From: an uncultured Bacteroidota bacterium
GTDB taxonomy: Bacteria > Bacteroidota > Bacteroidia > B-17B0 > Aurantibacillaceae
Assembly (NCBI GenBank): GCA_903893815.1
Contig: CAITNS010000070.1
Span: 1-64,000, forward strand
Direction: 5' to 3'
Length of the DNA: 64,000 nt
Positions 51,673 to 61,230 of this stretch are shown here, in pieces (position 1 is the first letter of the stretch; each line of letters starts with the position of its first letter). The position numbers were made by a program, and so were the translations under genes. The notes under the pieces are model-generated. The model did not search any database and had not been told where the DNA came from. It saw nothing but the letters and a program-made list of their open reading frames with translations.

Positions 51673-54600
51673 ATGAGCTTTATACAAAAACATATACTTC
51701 CATTTTTAATCTTATGTTTCATAAGTTTCTTTTCTTTTTCTCAAACTTATAATTTCAAAAACTATAATACGCCGCAAGGCTTGCCTCAATCTCAAGTTTT
51801 AACCATCTTTCAAGACCATAAAGGTTTTATGTGGTTTGGCACTAATGGCGGAGGTGCAGGAAAGTTTGATGGAAACAAATTCACGACCGTTTCTGATAAC
51901 GATGGACTTATCAGTAATATTGTTTTTTCAATAGTTCAAAATCAAAAAAAGGAAATCGTATTTGGAACAAGTAAAGGTATTAGTGTTTACAATGGTTATA
52001 AATTTAAAAACTATAACGAAAAACATGGCCTTAACAATAGCTGGGTTTTTAAAGTGTTGCAAGACGAAGACAAAACATGGATTGGAACACAAGAAGGTGT
52101 TTATATTTTACAAGGCGACAAAATTAGACGTTTTTCATTTGATAAAACATTAGACAAGGCGGCTGTTTTTTCAATCTTTATTGATTCAAAAAAAAGAATT
52201 TGGTTTGGGACTATTAATAATGGCGCTATTTGTTACGATTCAAAAAACAATAGTTTCACAAACTATAATACATCAAATGGCTTACAAGGTAATTTAGTTT
52301 TTTCATTTGAAGAAAATCGAGCAAACGAAATACTAATAGGTACTGTAACGGGCGTTAATATCTTGAACGCAAATAATGTATTAAGAAACTGCGAATATAT
52401 AACAAGGCAATTTTATGTTGCCTTTAGAAGCATGCTGGTTTCATCGCAAAATCAACAATGGTATGGCACAGCTGACATTGGACTATACAGGTATTCTAAC
52501 AACTATTTAAAGCCTTTTAATCTTTCAAATGGGTTAACCAATAACTCAATCATGTGTTTATTTGAAGACAGAGAAAACAATGTTTGGTTGGGAACAGATG
52601 GCTCTGGAGCGTTTAAATTTCTAGGCGAACAATTTACCAGTTATACAAAAAAAGAAGGCTTACCAGAAGATTATGTAAATGCTGTTGCTCAAGATAAAAA
52701 TGGAGCTTATTGGGTTGCATTAAGAAATAGTGGTCTTTCAAAAATTGAATCTGGAAAAATAACAAATTATAAATTTGACAGAGCGCAGCCAGATGCTATT
52801 CCTGACAACGATATTTTAACCATTCTGCCGCTAGATGATGGAAAGTTATTTTTAGGAACTAGAGATGGCTTATGTGTTTACGATAAAGGCTCTTTTAAAA
52901 CAATTAGTGATTTTGATTTCAGACATAAATATATTTTAACCTTATATCAAGACAGTAAAAAAAACATTTGGATCGGAACCAATGATGGTTTGTTTAAATA
53001 CACAAATGGAATAATTACTGATATCAAATATGTAAACGCATTAAAGCAATCTGACATTGATTTCTCTATATTCTCAATTGTTGAAGATAAAAACAGCGAT
53101 ATATGGATTGGCACTGAACATGGAATTATTAAATATTCTAATAATGGCGTAACTACTTTATTTAACGAAAAAACCAACTTCATCAACAAACGAATTTTAT
53201 CATGTGTTATTGATTCGCGAAAAAATTTATGGTTAGGAACCGAGGAAGGTTTGTTTCATTATGATTACAATTCTTTTACTAAAATTTCTCAAAAAAATGG
53301 ATTATCGTCAAATGCCAATAATTTTTTACAGTTAGATAATCACGATCGCTTGGTTATTGGATTAAATACAGGTATTGATATGCTTGATCTGAAAGAATAT
53401 TATAACGATAAAATTAAAGTAACTCATTTTGGAAAAGACGATGGATTATTAAACCTCGAATCAAATGGAAATGCTGTTTTTAAAGATAAAGATGGCAAAA
53501 TTTTAATTGGTACCATTAGTGGATTAGAAATTTACGATCCGAAATTTGATAAAAAAAATACTAAAGAAGCAATTACAAATATCAATTCTATTAAATTATT
53601 TTTTGGTCAGGAAGATGTTTTAAAATATGCAACGGGCACTGATTCAGCTTCTATGCTTCCAAGAAAATTACAATTGCCTTTCAATAAAAACCACATTACT
53701 TTTCAATATATTGGTATTAACTTAACCGCTCCCGAAAAAGTGATGTACCAATACAAATTGGAAGGTTTAGATGACGAGTGGACTCCTCCTACTGCCAAAA
53801 CAGAGGCCACCTACTCCTCTCTTCCTCCAGGCAATTATAAATTCATGCTAAAAGCTATGAATAATGATGGCATATGGAATACCGAAGCTGTAACCTATGA
53901 ATTTACTATCTCACCACCATGGTATAATACTTGGTGGTTTTACACACTTTGCGTGATTGTTTTAATTAGTGGTATTTGGCTTTACAATTTTTACCACACA
54001 AAAAAACTAATTGCTGATAAGCAAAACTTGGAACGTGTTGTTGACGAAAGAACTCATGAATTAAGAGAGGAAAAAGAAAAAGTTGAAATCATCAACAAAG
54101 AGGTTATTGAACAAAAATCAGTCATTGAACACCATAATATTGAAATTATGGATAGTATCAAATATGCTAAAAATATTCAGGAAGCCTTATTACCAGGTTT
54201 AAGCGAAGTGAATAATTTATTTAAAAATTGCTTCGTACTCTACATGCCTAAAGATATTGTGAGTGGAGATTTTTATTGGTTTGCTCAAAATGGAGATACA
54301 CGTTTTATAGCAGCAGTAGATTGTACAGGCCATGGTGTACCAGGAGCCTTTATGAGTATTGTAGGTAACACCATCTTAAATGAAATTGTAAACGAGAAAA
54401 AAATAACTGTTCCAGGTGATATTTTATTGGAGTTACACAAAGGAGTTAAAATTGCATTAAATCAAAACGCTAAAGAGTTTGAAAGAAGAGATGGAATGGA
54501 TATTACCTTATGTGCCTTTAATTCTAATTCAAACGAAATTCAATATGCTGGTGCCAACCGACCATTATGGATTTACAGAAAAAACAAAAGCAATGAGTTA

Positions 54601-54906
54601 GAAATTATTAAAGCCACTAAATTCCCAATTGGTGGTTTAGAATTAGAACAAAACAGAGTTTACCAAAACCATGTGGTTAAGGTAGATGAAGGTGATTGCC
54701 TCTACTTATTTAGTGACGGTTACGCCGATCAATTTGGTGGTCCAAAAGGCAAAAAATTCATGTTAACTAATCTACAACGATTATTACTAGAAAACCTTAA
54801 TAACCCAATGGACGTTCAAAAAGAGAATTTAACAAATGCCTTCTTAGACTGGAAAGCTGATGCTGAACAAATTGACGACGTTTTGGTAATTGGTATAAGG
54901 ATTTAA
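51673..54906 (+). CDS. Two-component-regulator propeller (Reg_prop)/Y_Y_Y sensor with C-terminal SpoIIE/PP2C phosphatase
   Basis: Propeller repeats (KGFMWFGTNGGGAGKFDG); PPGNYKFMLKAMNNDG; DIVSGDFYWFAQNGDTRFIAAVDCTGHGVPGAFMSIVG. Start at 51673; the ORF-track start lies in the terminator. Confidence 0.92.
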   Translation: MSFIQKHILPFLILCFISFFSFSQTYNFKNYNTPQGLPQSQVLTIFQDHKGFMWFGTNGGGAGKFDGNKFTTVSDNDGLISNIVFSIVQNQKKEIVFGTSKGISVYNGYKFKNYNEKHGLNNSWVFKVLQDEDKTWIGTQEGVYILQGDKIRRFSFDKTLDKAAVFSIFIDSKKRIWFGTINNGAICYDSKNNSFTNYNTSNGLQGNLVFSFEENRANEILIGTVTGVNILNANNVLRNCEYITRQFYVAFRSMLVSSQNQQWYGTADIGLYRYSNNYLKPFNLSNGLTNNSIMCLFEDRENNVWLGTDGSGAFKFLGEQFTSYTKKEGLPEDYVNAVAQDKNGAYWVALRNSGLSKIESGKITNYKFDRAQPDAIPDNDILTILPLDDGKLFLGTRDGLCVYDKGSFKTISDFDFRHKYILTLYQDSKKNIWIGTNDGLFKYTNGIITDIKYVNALKQSDIDFSIFSIVEDKNSDIWIGTEHGIIKYSNNGVTTLFNEKTNFINKRILSCVIDSRKNLWLGTEEGLFHYDYNSFTKISQKNGLSSNANNFLQLDNHDRLVIGLNTGIDMLDLKEYYNDKIKVTHFGKDDGLLNLESNGNAVFKDKDGKILIGTISGLEIYDPKFDKKNTKEAITNINSIKLFFGQEDVLKYATGTDSASMLPRKLQLPFNKNHITFQYIGINLTAPEKVMYQYKLEGLDDEWTPPTAKTEATYSSLPPGNYKFMLKAMNNDGIWNTEAVTYEFTISPPWYNTWWFYTLCVIVLISGIWLYNFYHTKKLIADKQNLERVVDERTHELREEKEKVEIINKEVIEQKSVIEHHNIEIMDSIKYAKNIQEALLPGLSEVNNLFKNCFVLYMPKDIVSGDFYWFAQNGDTRFIAAVDCTGHGVPGAFMSIVGNTILNEIVNEKKITVPGDILLELHKGVKIALNQNAKEFERRDGMDITLCAFNSNSNEIQYAGANRPLWIYRKNKSNELEIIKATKFPIGGLELEQNRVYQNHVVKVDEGDCLYLFSDGYADQFGGPKGKKFMLTNLQRLLLENLNNPMDVQKENLTNAFLDWKADAEQIDDVLVIGIRI

Positions 54907-55053
54907 TCACATTTTTTAAATTTTTATCTATCGTTTTTTTACTTAAATTAGTGCTTTATTTTTTTTATGAATTAGTTATGTCGCTATTAGCACACAACAA
55001 TCAAAAATAACATAACTAAACCATATGACCATAAAAAACAATAGTATCTTCAT

Positions 55054-56142
55054 ATGAAAAATCAGTACTGTATTATAATGGCAGGTGGTGTTGGAACTCG
55101 TTTTTGGCCAATGAGCACCACAGGGCATCCAAAACAATTTCTAGATATTCTTGGAACTGGCAGAACTCTTATTCAACAAACGTTTGATCGTTTTAAAGAA
55201 TTGTGTCCTGCACAAAATATATACGTTGTTACCAGCGAATCTTATTTAAATTTAGTTTCTGAGCAATTACCAGAACTTCCTAAAGAAAATATCTTAACCG
55301 AACCTTCTCGTCGCAATACCGCGCCTTGTGTTGCTTATGCGTCCTATAAAATTCATCAATTAAATCCAAAAGCTATTACAGTAGTTGCACCATCTGATCA
55401 TTTAATTACCAAAGAAGATACGTTTACAAAAGCTATAAAATCTTGTATAACAAAATCTAAAAGCGAAAATTGTTTAGTAACTCTTGGTATTAAACCATCG
55501 CGTCCTGATACTGGTTATGGATACATTCAGTTTGTAGATTCTCCGATTGAGGAAAAAGACAAACGTATGTACAAAGTAAAAACTTTTACAGAAAAACCTG
55601 ATTTAGATACAGCCAAGTTTTTTATTGAAACTGGCGAATTTCTTTGGAATAGCGGTATTTTTATATGGAGTACAAAAAGCATTATTGATGCTTTTCAAAA
55701 ACATGACCCTGAATTAGCTTCCTTATTTAAAGAAGGAAATGAATTTTATAATACACCAAAAGAAAAAGAATTTATTACAAAAGCCTACAACGTTTGCAAA
55801 AATGATTCTATTGACTATAGCGTGATGGAGAAAGCAAAGAATGTATATGTTCGTTCTTCTATTATTGGGTGGAGTGACCTTGGTACTTGGGGATCTTTGT
55901 ATGGACATATTAAACATGATAAAGGTAGTAATGCTTTGGTAGGTAAAAATATTATTCAGTATGGTTGCAAAAACTGTATTGTGCATGTACCAAAAGATAA
56001 ATTAGTTGTATTACAAGGTTTAGATGATTATATCGTTGTTGAATCAGATGGCGTTTTAATGGTTTGTAAAAAACAAGATGAGCAACAAATTAGAAATTTT
56101 GTAAACGACGTAAAAGTTCAAAAAGGAGATAAGTTCGTTTAA
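55054..56142 (+). CDS. Mannose-1-phosphate guanylyltransferase
   Basis: IIMAGGVGTRFWPMSTTGHPKQFLDILG; TEPSRRNTAPC. Confidence 0.95.
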   Translation: MKNQYCIIMAGGVGTRFWPMSTTGHPKQFLDILGTGRTLIQQTFDRFKELCPAQNIYVVTSESYLNLVSEQLPELPKENILTEPSRRNTAPCVAYASYKIHQLNPKAITVVAPSDHLITKEDTFTKAIKSCITKSKSENCLVTLGIKPSRPDTGYGYIQFVDSPIEEKDKRMYKVKTFTEKPDLDTAKFFIETGEFLWNSGIFIWSTKSIIDAFQKHDPELASLFKEGNEFYNTPKEKEFITKAYNVCKNDSIDYSVMEKAKNVYVRSSIIGWSDLGTWGSLYGHIKHDKGSNALVGKNIIQYGCKNCIVHVPKDKLVVLQGLDDYIVVESDGVLMVCKKQDEQQIRNFVNDVKVQKGDKFV

Positions 56143-56202
56143 AGAGAAAGAAAAGACCGAAGAGATTAAAGAGACAAAACACAATAAATCAATATCGATT
56201 CT

Positions 56203-56225
56203 GTCAGTCTGAGCGAAGTCGAAGA
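56203..56225 (+). repeat. Interspersed intergenic repeat GTCAGTCTGAGCGAAGTCGAAGA
   Basis: Related to 38295-38316. Confidence 0.6.
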
Positions 56226-56255
56226 CTTTTAATTAAACAAAAAGGAATTCAATAT

Positions 56256-57524
56256 ATGCCAAACGCTCAGCAAACTAAAAACCTCAACAAATTAATAATT
56301 GTAGCAGCGCTTGGTTACTTTGTAGATATATATGATTTATTATTATTTGGAGTTGAGCGTACAGAAAGTTTAAATTCCATTTTACCAATTCAATACCCAG
56401 GCATTTCCGATGCTGTATTAAAAACCTTAAACGGCATTTATGGTAAATTATTACTAAACTGGCAAATGTTTGGAATGCTCATTGGCGGAGTTTTTTGGGG
56501 GATTTTAGGTGATAAAAAGGGTCGTTTATCTGTTTTATTTGGTTCTATTTTAGTGTACTCAATTGCCAATATTTTAAATGGAATGATTGAAAGTACTGAC
56601 GCTTATATTGTTTTACGTTTTGTGTCGGGTTTTGGTTTAGCAGGCGAATTAGGAGCAGGTATTACCTTAGTAAGCGAAAGTATGAGCAAGGAAAAACGTG
56701 GTTACGGAACAATGATTGTAGCTACGGTTGGTGTATTTGGTGCAGTAGTAGCAGGTTTTATGGGAGATGTGATTACTAACTGGCGGTATTCATTTTACTT
56801 AGGTGGCGGTATGGGATTAGCATTATTAATTTTACGTATTGGTGTATTTGAATCTGGTATGTTTGATGCGTTAAAGAAAGAAACTCATATCAAAAAAGGA
56901 AATGTATTGCAATTATTTTCTCATTTACCAAGCCTCAAAAAATACCTCTGTATAATTTTTGTGACTGTACCTGTTTGGTATGTCATGGGAACCCTAGTTT
57001 TATTTTCACCTGAGTTAAGCGAATTAATGGGACTTCCAGAAAAATCGATCTCTGCTGGTAAATCCATCATGTTTGCGTATGCAGGAATAACCGTTGGCGA
57101 TATAGCTTCTGGCTTAATTAGTCAATTATTAAAATCTCGTAAAAAAGCATTTGCTATTTTTTTATCGTTAACCGTTATTGGAGTTATTCTTTACTTTTTA
57201 TATGGTGGAACTTCCGTTACGGTGTTCTACTCTATTGTGACGTTTATTGGTTTTGCAACAGGTTTTTGGGCCGTATTTATTAGTACCGCCGCCGAATTGT
57301 TTGGTACAAATATTCGTGCCACAGCCACTACTACAGCACCAAATTTTGTAAGAGCTTCTACCATTTTAATTTCCTTGTTATTAAATTTAGTAATCTCTGT
57401 TTTAGATGTAGATAAATTACTAGCCACTAAAATTACTGGAGCAATAATCATTAGCATTGGATTTATAGCCCTTTATTTCTTAGAAGAAACCTTTGGTAAA
57501 GATTTGAATTATGTTGAAGAATAA
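56256..57524 (+). CDS. MFS transporter
   Basis: 12-TM pattern; GGVFWGILGDKKGRLSVLFGSILVYSIANI. Confidence 0.92.
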   Translation: MPNAQQTKNLNKLIIVAALGYFVDIYDLLLFGVERTESLNSILPIQYPGISDAVLKTLNGIYGKLLLNWQMFGMLIGGVFWGILGDKKGRLSVLFGSILVYSIANILNGMIESTDAYIVLRFVSGFGLAGELGAGITLVSESMSKEKRGYGTMIVATVGVFGAVVAGFMGDVITNWRYSFYLGGGMGLALLILRIGVFESGMFDALKKETHIKKGNVLQLFSHLPSLKKYLCIIFVTVPVWYVMGTLVLFSPELSELMGLPEKSISAGKSIMFAYAGITVGDIASGLISQLLKSRKKAFAIFLSLTVIGVILYFLYGGTSVTVFYSIVTFIGFATGFWAVFISTAAELFGTNIRATATTTAPNFVRASTILISLLLNLVISVLDVDKLLATKITGAIIISIGFIALYFLEETFGKDLNYVEE

Positions 57525-57879
57525 ACCAACCGTTGTTATTGGAGCATCACCCAATGCCGATAGATATAGTAACAAAGCAACTTTAAGTTTGCAAAAATAT
57601 GGTCACACCGTTTACCCTGTAGGTATTAAAACTGGCAAAATAAACGGGCTTGATATTATCAAAGATAAGCCTCAAATTGAAAATGTAGATACTGTTACTC
57701 TATATGTTGGGCCAGATAATCAACCTGAATGGATAGATTATATTTTATCTCTTAAACCTAAACGTATTATTTTTAATCCCGGCACCGAAAACCCTAATTT
57801 TGAAGCCTTAGCGGAAAGTAAAGGAATTGAAGCTACTGAAGCTTGCACATTAGTTTTATTATCTATTAATCAATATTAA
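57511..57879 (+). CDS. CoA-binding domain protein
   Basis: VVIGASPNADRYSNKATLSLQKYGHTVYPVGIKTGKINGLD; overlaps MFS stop. Confidence 0.92.
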   Translation: MLKNKPTVVIGASPNADRYSNKATLSLQKYGHTVYPVGIKTGKINGLDIIKDKPQIENVDTVTLYVGPDNQPEWIDYILSLKPKRIIFNPGTENPNFEALAESKGIEATEACTLVLLSINQY

Positions 57880-58329
57880 ATGATTTCATTTACTACTAAA
57901 ACCTTTAACGAATTAAGTAATTTAGAGTTATACCAACTCTTACAATTACGTGCTGAGGTTTTTGTGGTAGAACAAAACTGCCTGTATTTAGATATGGATG
58001 ATAAAGATCAAAAATCTTTTCATGTATTAGGTTACGATAATGGGAAGCTTGTTGCTTGTACTCGTTTAGTTCCTGTAGGAGTATCTTATGATTTAGAACC
58101 ATCTATTGGTCGCGTTGTAACTCACCCATCTGTAAGAAGTTTAGGTTACGGAAAATTATTAATGGAATATAGTATTGTCGAAACAAAAAAACGTTTCAAT
58201 AGTTCGGTTATTGTTATTGGCGCTCAATGCTACCTCGATAAATTCTATCAAAATTTAGGCTTTGTTCCCGAAGGTGAAATGTACTTAGAAGATAACATTC
58301 CTCACATGACGATGAGGTTAGGTAAATAA
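57880..58329 (+). CDS. GNAT family N-acetyltransferase (ElaA-like)
   Basis: LYQLLQLRAEVFVVEQNCLYLDMDDKDQKSFHVLG; IGRVVTHPSVRSLGYGKLLM. Confidence 0.93.
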   Translation: MISFTTKTFNELSNLELYQLLQLRAEVFVVEQNCLYLDMDDKDQKSFHVLGYDNGKLVACTRLVPVGVSYDLEPSIGRVVTHPSVRSLGYGKLLMEYSIVETKKRFNSSVIVIGAQCYLDKFYQNLGFVPEGEMYLEDNIPHMTMRLGK

Positions 58330-58331
58330 TA

Positions 58332-58468
58332 GGAACGCGGATAAAACTGATGAAGCTGATTCACACGAATATAATTAAGTCAGAATAATACATATATTTT
58401 TTTACCCTTATGATAAAAAATCAGTAATGCGTAAGCACTATCCGTCCAATCCGCTTCATCCGTGTTCC
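58332..58468. repeat. Intergenic inverted-repeat element with 9-nt spaced GAT motifs
   Basis: Ends GGAACGCGGAT (58332-58342) and ATCCGTGTTCC (58458-58468), 10/11 complementary. Confidence 0.55.
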
Positions 58469-58574
58469 CATTTCCAATGACTAAAAAACAAAGGTTCCAT
58501 AAACAAGCTTTCACTTATTTACAGAACCATGTCAACAACTAAATCTAAAAATTAACAAAAATCTTTTACAAACT

Positions 58575-58614
58575 TACTACTTAATGTAGTATATTCGTGC
58601 TACAAATTGTAGCA
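58575..58614 (+). promoter_or_regulatory. Candidate promoter with paired operators for the LexA-like regulator
   Basis: CTAC-N5-GTAG at 58577-58589 and 58600-58612, flanking a -7-like TATATTCG at 58590-58597. Confidence 0.55.
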
Positions 58615-58624
58615 ATTTAAAATT

Positions 58625-59410
58625 ATGAGCAAAATTTTCAGTAACTTAAAATTCTTGCGTTTGCAAAAAGGCTTGTCGCAAGAGCAAATGGCAGAGAGCC
58701 TAGGAATTACTCGTTCTCGCTTAGGTGCTTACGAAGAAAATCGTAATGAACCATCTATCGATTTATTAATTACCATTTCTGATTTTTTTCACATTGCTGT
58801 GGATGCCTTAGTACGTGGCGATTTAACCAAAACTAATCTTGATGGATTAATGAAAATTGGTAAAAATCGTATGTTATTTCCTGTTATGATTGATGAAGAT
58901 GGTAGAGATTCAGTAGAATTAGTGCCATTAAAAGCTAGTGCAGGTTACTTAAGAGGTTATGCCGATCCTGAATATATGGAGCGCTTACCTCGTATGAAAT
59001 TGCCATTCTTGCCTTCTGGTAAACACCGTGCTTTCCCAATTAAAGGTGATAGTATGCCTCCAATTAAAGAAGGGTCTTTTGTGGTTGCTAAATATTTAGA
59101 TAGAATAGAAGACATTAAAAACGGACAAACCTATATTGTAGTAACAAAAGAAGACGGTATTTCTTACAAACGTATTTTCAATGTCAATACCAAAAAAGGC
59201 TTTATGGAATGCCACTCAGACAATAAAATATATCCTCCATTTAACGTCAACTTAAGAGATGTATTAGAAGTTTGGGAATACACTTGCTGTATAAATATGA
59301 CAGATTACAGAGAAGAGGAATTAAATGTTGGAAGTATTATGAGCATGTTGCGCAATCTACAAGTAGAAATGGAAGTGATTAAAAAACAAGGAAAGAAATC
59401 GGTATCTTAA
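58625..59410 (+). CDS. XRE HTH + S24/LexA-like peptidase-domain transcriptional regulator
   Basis: HTH LRLQKGLSQEQMAESLGITRSRLGAYEENRNEPS; LKASAGYLRGYADPEY; FPIKGDSMPPIKEGSFVVAKY; SYKRIF. Confidence 0.92.
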   Translation: MSKIFSNLKFLRLQKGLSQEQMAESLGITRSRLGAYEENRNEPSIDLLITISDFFHIAVDALVRGDLTKTNLDGLMKIGKNRMLFPVMIDEDGRDSVELVPLKASAGYLRGYADPEYMERLPRMKLPFLPSGKHRAFPIKGDSMPPIKEGSFVVAKYLDRIEDIKNGQTYIVVTKEDGISYKRIFNVNTKKGFMECHSDNKIYPPFNVNLRDVLEVWEYTCCINMTDYREEELNVGSIMSMLRNLQVEMEVIKKQGKKSVS

Positions 59411-59425
59411 CTCAGGAATATCATA

Positions 59426-59468
59426 AAACGAAAGAAGGCTGTAAATAATTTATAGCCTTCTTTCGTTT
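59426..59468. terminator. Bidirectional terminator
   Basis: AAACGAAAGAAGGCT(G)TAAAT...ATTTA(T)AGCCTTCTTTCGTTT, nearly perfect long hairpin. Confidence 0.88.
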
Positions 59469-59491
59469 AATTAAATTTATAATTCACGAAC

Positions 59492-59752
59492 TTATTTCGG
59501 TTTTCTTGCAGAAGGAACGTTTTCTGTATTCACCGGAGGCAGAGCTTCACTTTTATTTTCTAAAGGGACCTCGCGAATGATAGGATTACGTGAACCCGAG
59601 ACAAGGGTTCCAGTTGTTGGTACCTGAACAGGCGTATTTAGTGAATGATTGGGCTCAGTAACCTGTGCTTTTTTTTGAGATGAAACCGACTGAGCGTTCA
59701 TATCAAAGCAACACAACGAAGTGAAAAACACAATGGATATAATAACTTTCAT
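59492..59752 (-). CDS. Small secreted Pro-rich hypothetical protein
   Basis: Signal peptide MKVIISIVFFTSLCCFDMNAQS; follows collagen-like gene on same strand. Confidence 0.6.
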   Translation of the reverse strand: MKVIISIVFFTSLCCFDMNAQSVSSQKKAQVTEPNHSLNTPVQVPTTGTLVSGSRNPIIREVPLENKSEALPPVNTENVPSARKPK

Positions 59753-59760
59753 GATGATAT

Positions 59761-61206
59761 TTAGTTAATAATTAAAATAGTTAATTCGCCCGGATTTGTA
59801 TCTAATGCTGCGTTTCCGCCAATATCTACAGAAGTAGTACCATTAGATCGTGCCGTGCGAAGATTAATCGTATGAGTTCCAGCTGGCAAAGTTATCATTG
59901 TATTAATGGCACAGGTGTTAAATGCATTGGCTGCTGCACTTGAGTTTACTGTAGAAAAACGATTCCAGCCACCATTTGGTAGGAAATTACCATTTAAATA
60001 AATAATCATATCTACGTTAGACCAAGCTCCAGCAGTTGTTACCGTATTTCTTGTTCCAATAGTTGCCCATATAATTACAGTAGCAGGCGCAGTAAGGTTA
60101 AATGTTTGCGTAAGGCCAGGTTGAGCTGTTGCAGAAGTACTTGTAACAGCCAGTCTTCCTGCCGTTCCATATACATGGTATTTTTGAAATACGCCTTGAG
60201 GACCTTGTGGACCAGTTGCTCCTGTAGCGCCTGCGGGACCTGTAGCGCCTATTGAGCCAGCAGGACCAGTTGCTCCTATTGGACCTGCAGGGCCTGCAGC
60301 ACCTATAGCTCCTTGGCAATCTAAATTATTAAAAAAAGTATCACTATTAGTATCTTCGGATGGGTCATTCACACCATTTCCATTGGTATCCCAACAATTA
60401 ACACCATTGGTTCCATTAGAGCCATTAATTCCTGCTGCTCCTGTTGCACCAGCAGTGCCAACTGCACCTTTACAATCTAATGCATCAAAAAGACCATCTG
60501 CATTTGTATCTTCTGAAGGGTCATTCACACCATTTCCATTAGTATCCCAACAGCTAATGCCGTTTGTTCCATTAATTCCCGCTGCTCCTGTTGCACCAGC
60601 AGTTCCAACTGCACCTTTACAATCTAATGCATCAAAAATACCATCTGCATTTGTATCTTCTGAAGGGTCATTCGCACCATTTCCATTTGTATCCCAACAG
60701 CTAATGCCGTTTGTTCCGTTTGTTCCATTTGTTCCATTAATTCCCGCTGCTCCTGTTGCACCCGCAGTGCCAACTGCACCTTTACAATCTAATGCATCAA
60801 AAAAACCATCTGCATTTGTATCTTCTGAAGGGTCATTCACACCATTTCCATTTGTATCCCAACAGTTAATCCCATTGGTTCCATTACTTCCTGCAGGACC
60901 TGTTGCTCCTACTGAACCCGTTGAAGCCGAACATAAATTTTTCCATGCGGCTGTCGTCGTTTCATAAAAGAAAAAACAATCTACATCTATATCGTATACC
61001 ATTAATCCTTCTGTTGGAACAGCAATAGCTAAACGTTGAACGGAAGTCATTCTGGGAACAAGAACTCCTTGTGTAGTTGACTGTAATTCAAGAATTGAAT
61101 TTGCATTTGGCGCAGTTGTACCAATACCGACATTGTTTTGTCCGCTGAGAGAACTATTAACTAAAATTGCACTTAGTGCAAATAGAAAATGGATTTTATT
61201 TTTCAT
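59761..61206 (-). CDS. Secreted collagen-like repeat protein with Cys-flanked Ca-loop-like inserts
   Basis: Signal peptide; four CWDTNGNGVNDPSEDTNADGxFDALDC units separated by G-X-Y tracts; C-terminal globular domain. Confidence 0.88.
   Translation of the reverse strand: MKNKIHFLFALSAILVNSSLSGQNNVGIGTTAPNANSILELQSTTQGVLVPRMTSVQRLAIAVPTEGLMVYDIDVDCFFFYETTTAAWKNLCSASTGSVGATGPAGSNGTNGINCWDTNGNGVNDPSEDTNADGFFDALDCKGAVGTAGATGAAGINGTNGTNGTNGISCWDTNGNGANDPSEDTNADGIFDALDCKGAVGTAGATGAAGINGTNGISCWDTNGNGVNDPSEDTNADGLFDALDCKGAVGTAGATGAAGINGSNGTNGVNCWDTNGNGVNDPSEDTNSDTFFNNLDCQGAIGAAGPAGPIGATGPAGSIGATGPAGATGATGPQGPQGVFQKYHVYGTAGRLAVTSTSATAQPGLTQTFNLTAPATVIIWATIGTRNTVTTAGAWSNVDMIIYLNGNFLPNGGWNRFSTVNSSAAANAFNTCAINTMITLPAGTHTINLRTARSNGTTSVDIGGNAALDTNPGELTILIIN
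60190..60920 (-). repeat. Tandem repeat region of the collagen-like gene
   Basis: Unit spacing 156, 147 and 165 nt measured at the CCAACA (Cys-Trp) marker. Confidence 0.85.
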
Positions 61207-61230
61207 AATTATCAGATTTGAAGAAGTAAA

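Noticed and set aside
58625-59410. Prophage repressor (HTH-S24) as evidence for a prophage
   Set aside because: No integrase, structural or lysis genes nearby; better explained as a chromosomal LexA-like regulator
60300-60900. CRISPR-like regularly spaced repeats
   Set aside because: Repeats are in-frame protein units of ~150 nt inside one ORF with no spacers; no cas genes
60383-60967. Plus-strand 194-aa ORF (MVSQQLTPLVPLEPLIPAAP...)
   Set aside because: Antisense mirror of the collagen-like repeats; low-complexity open frame created by the GXY codon pattern
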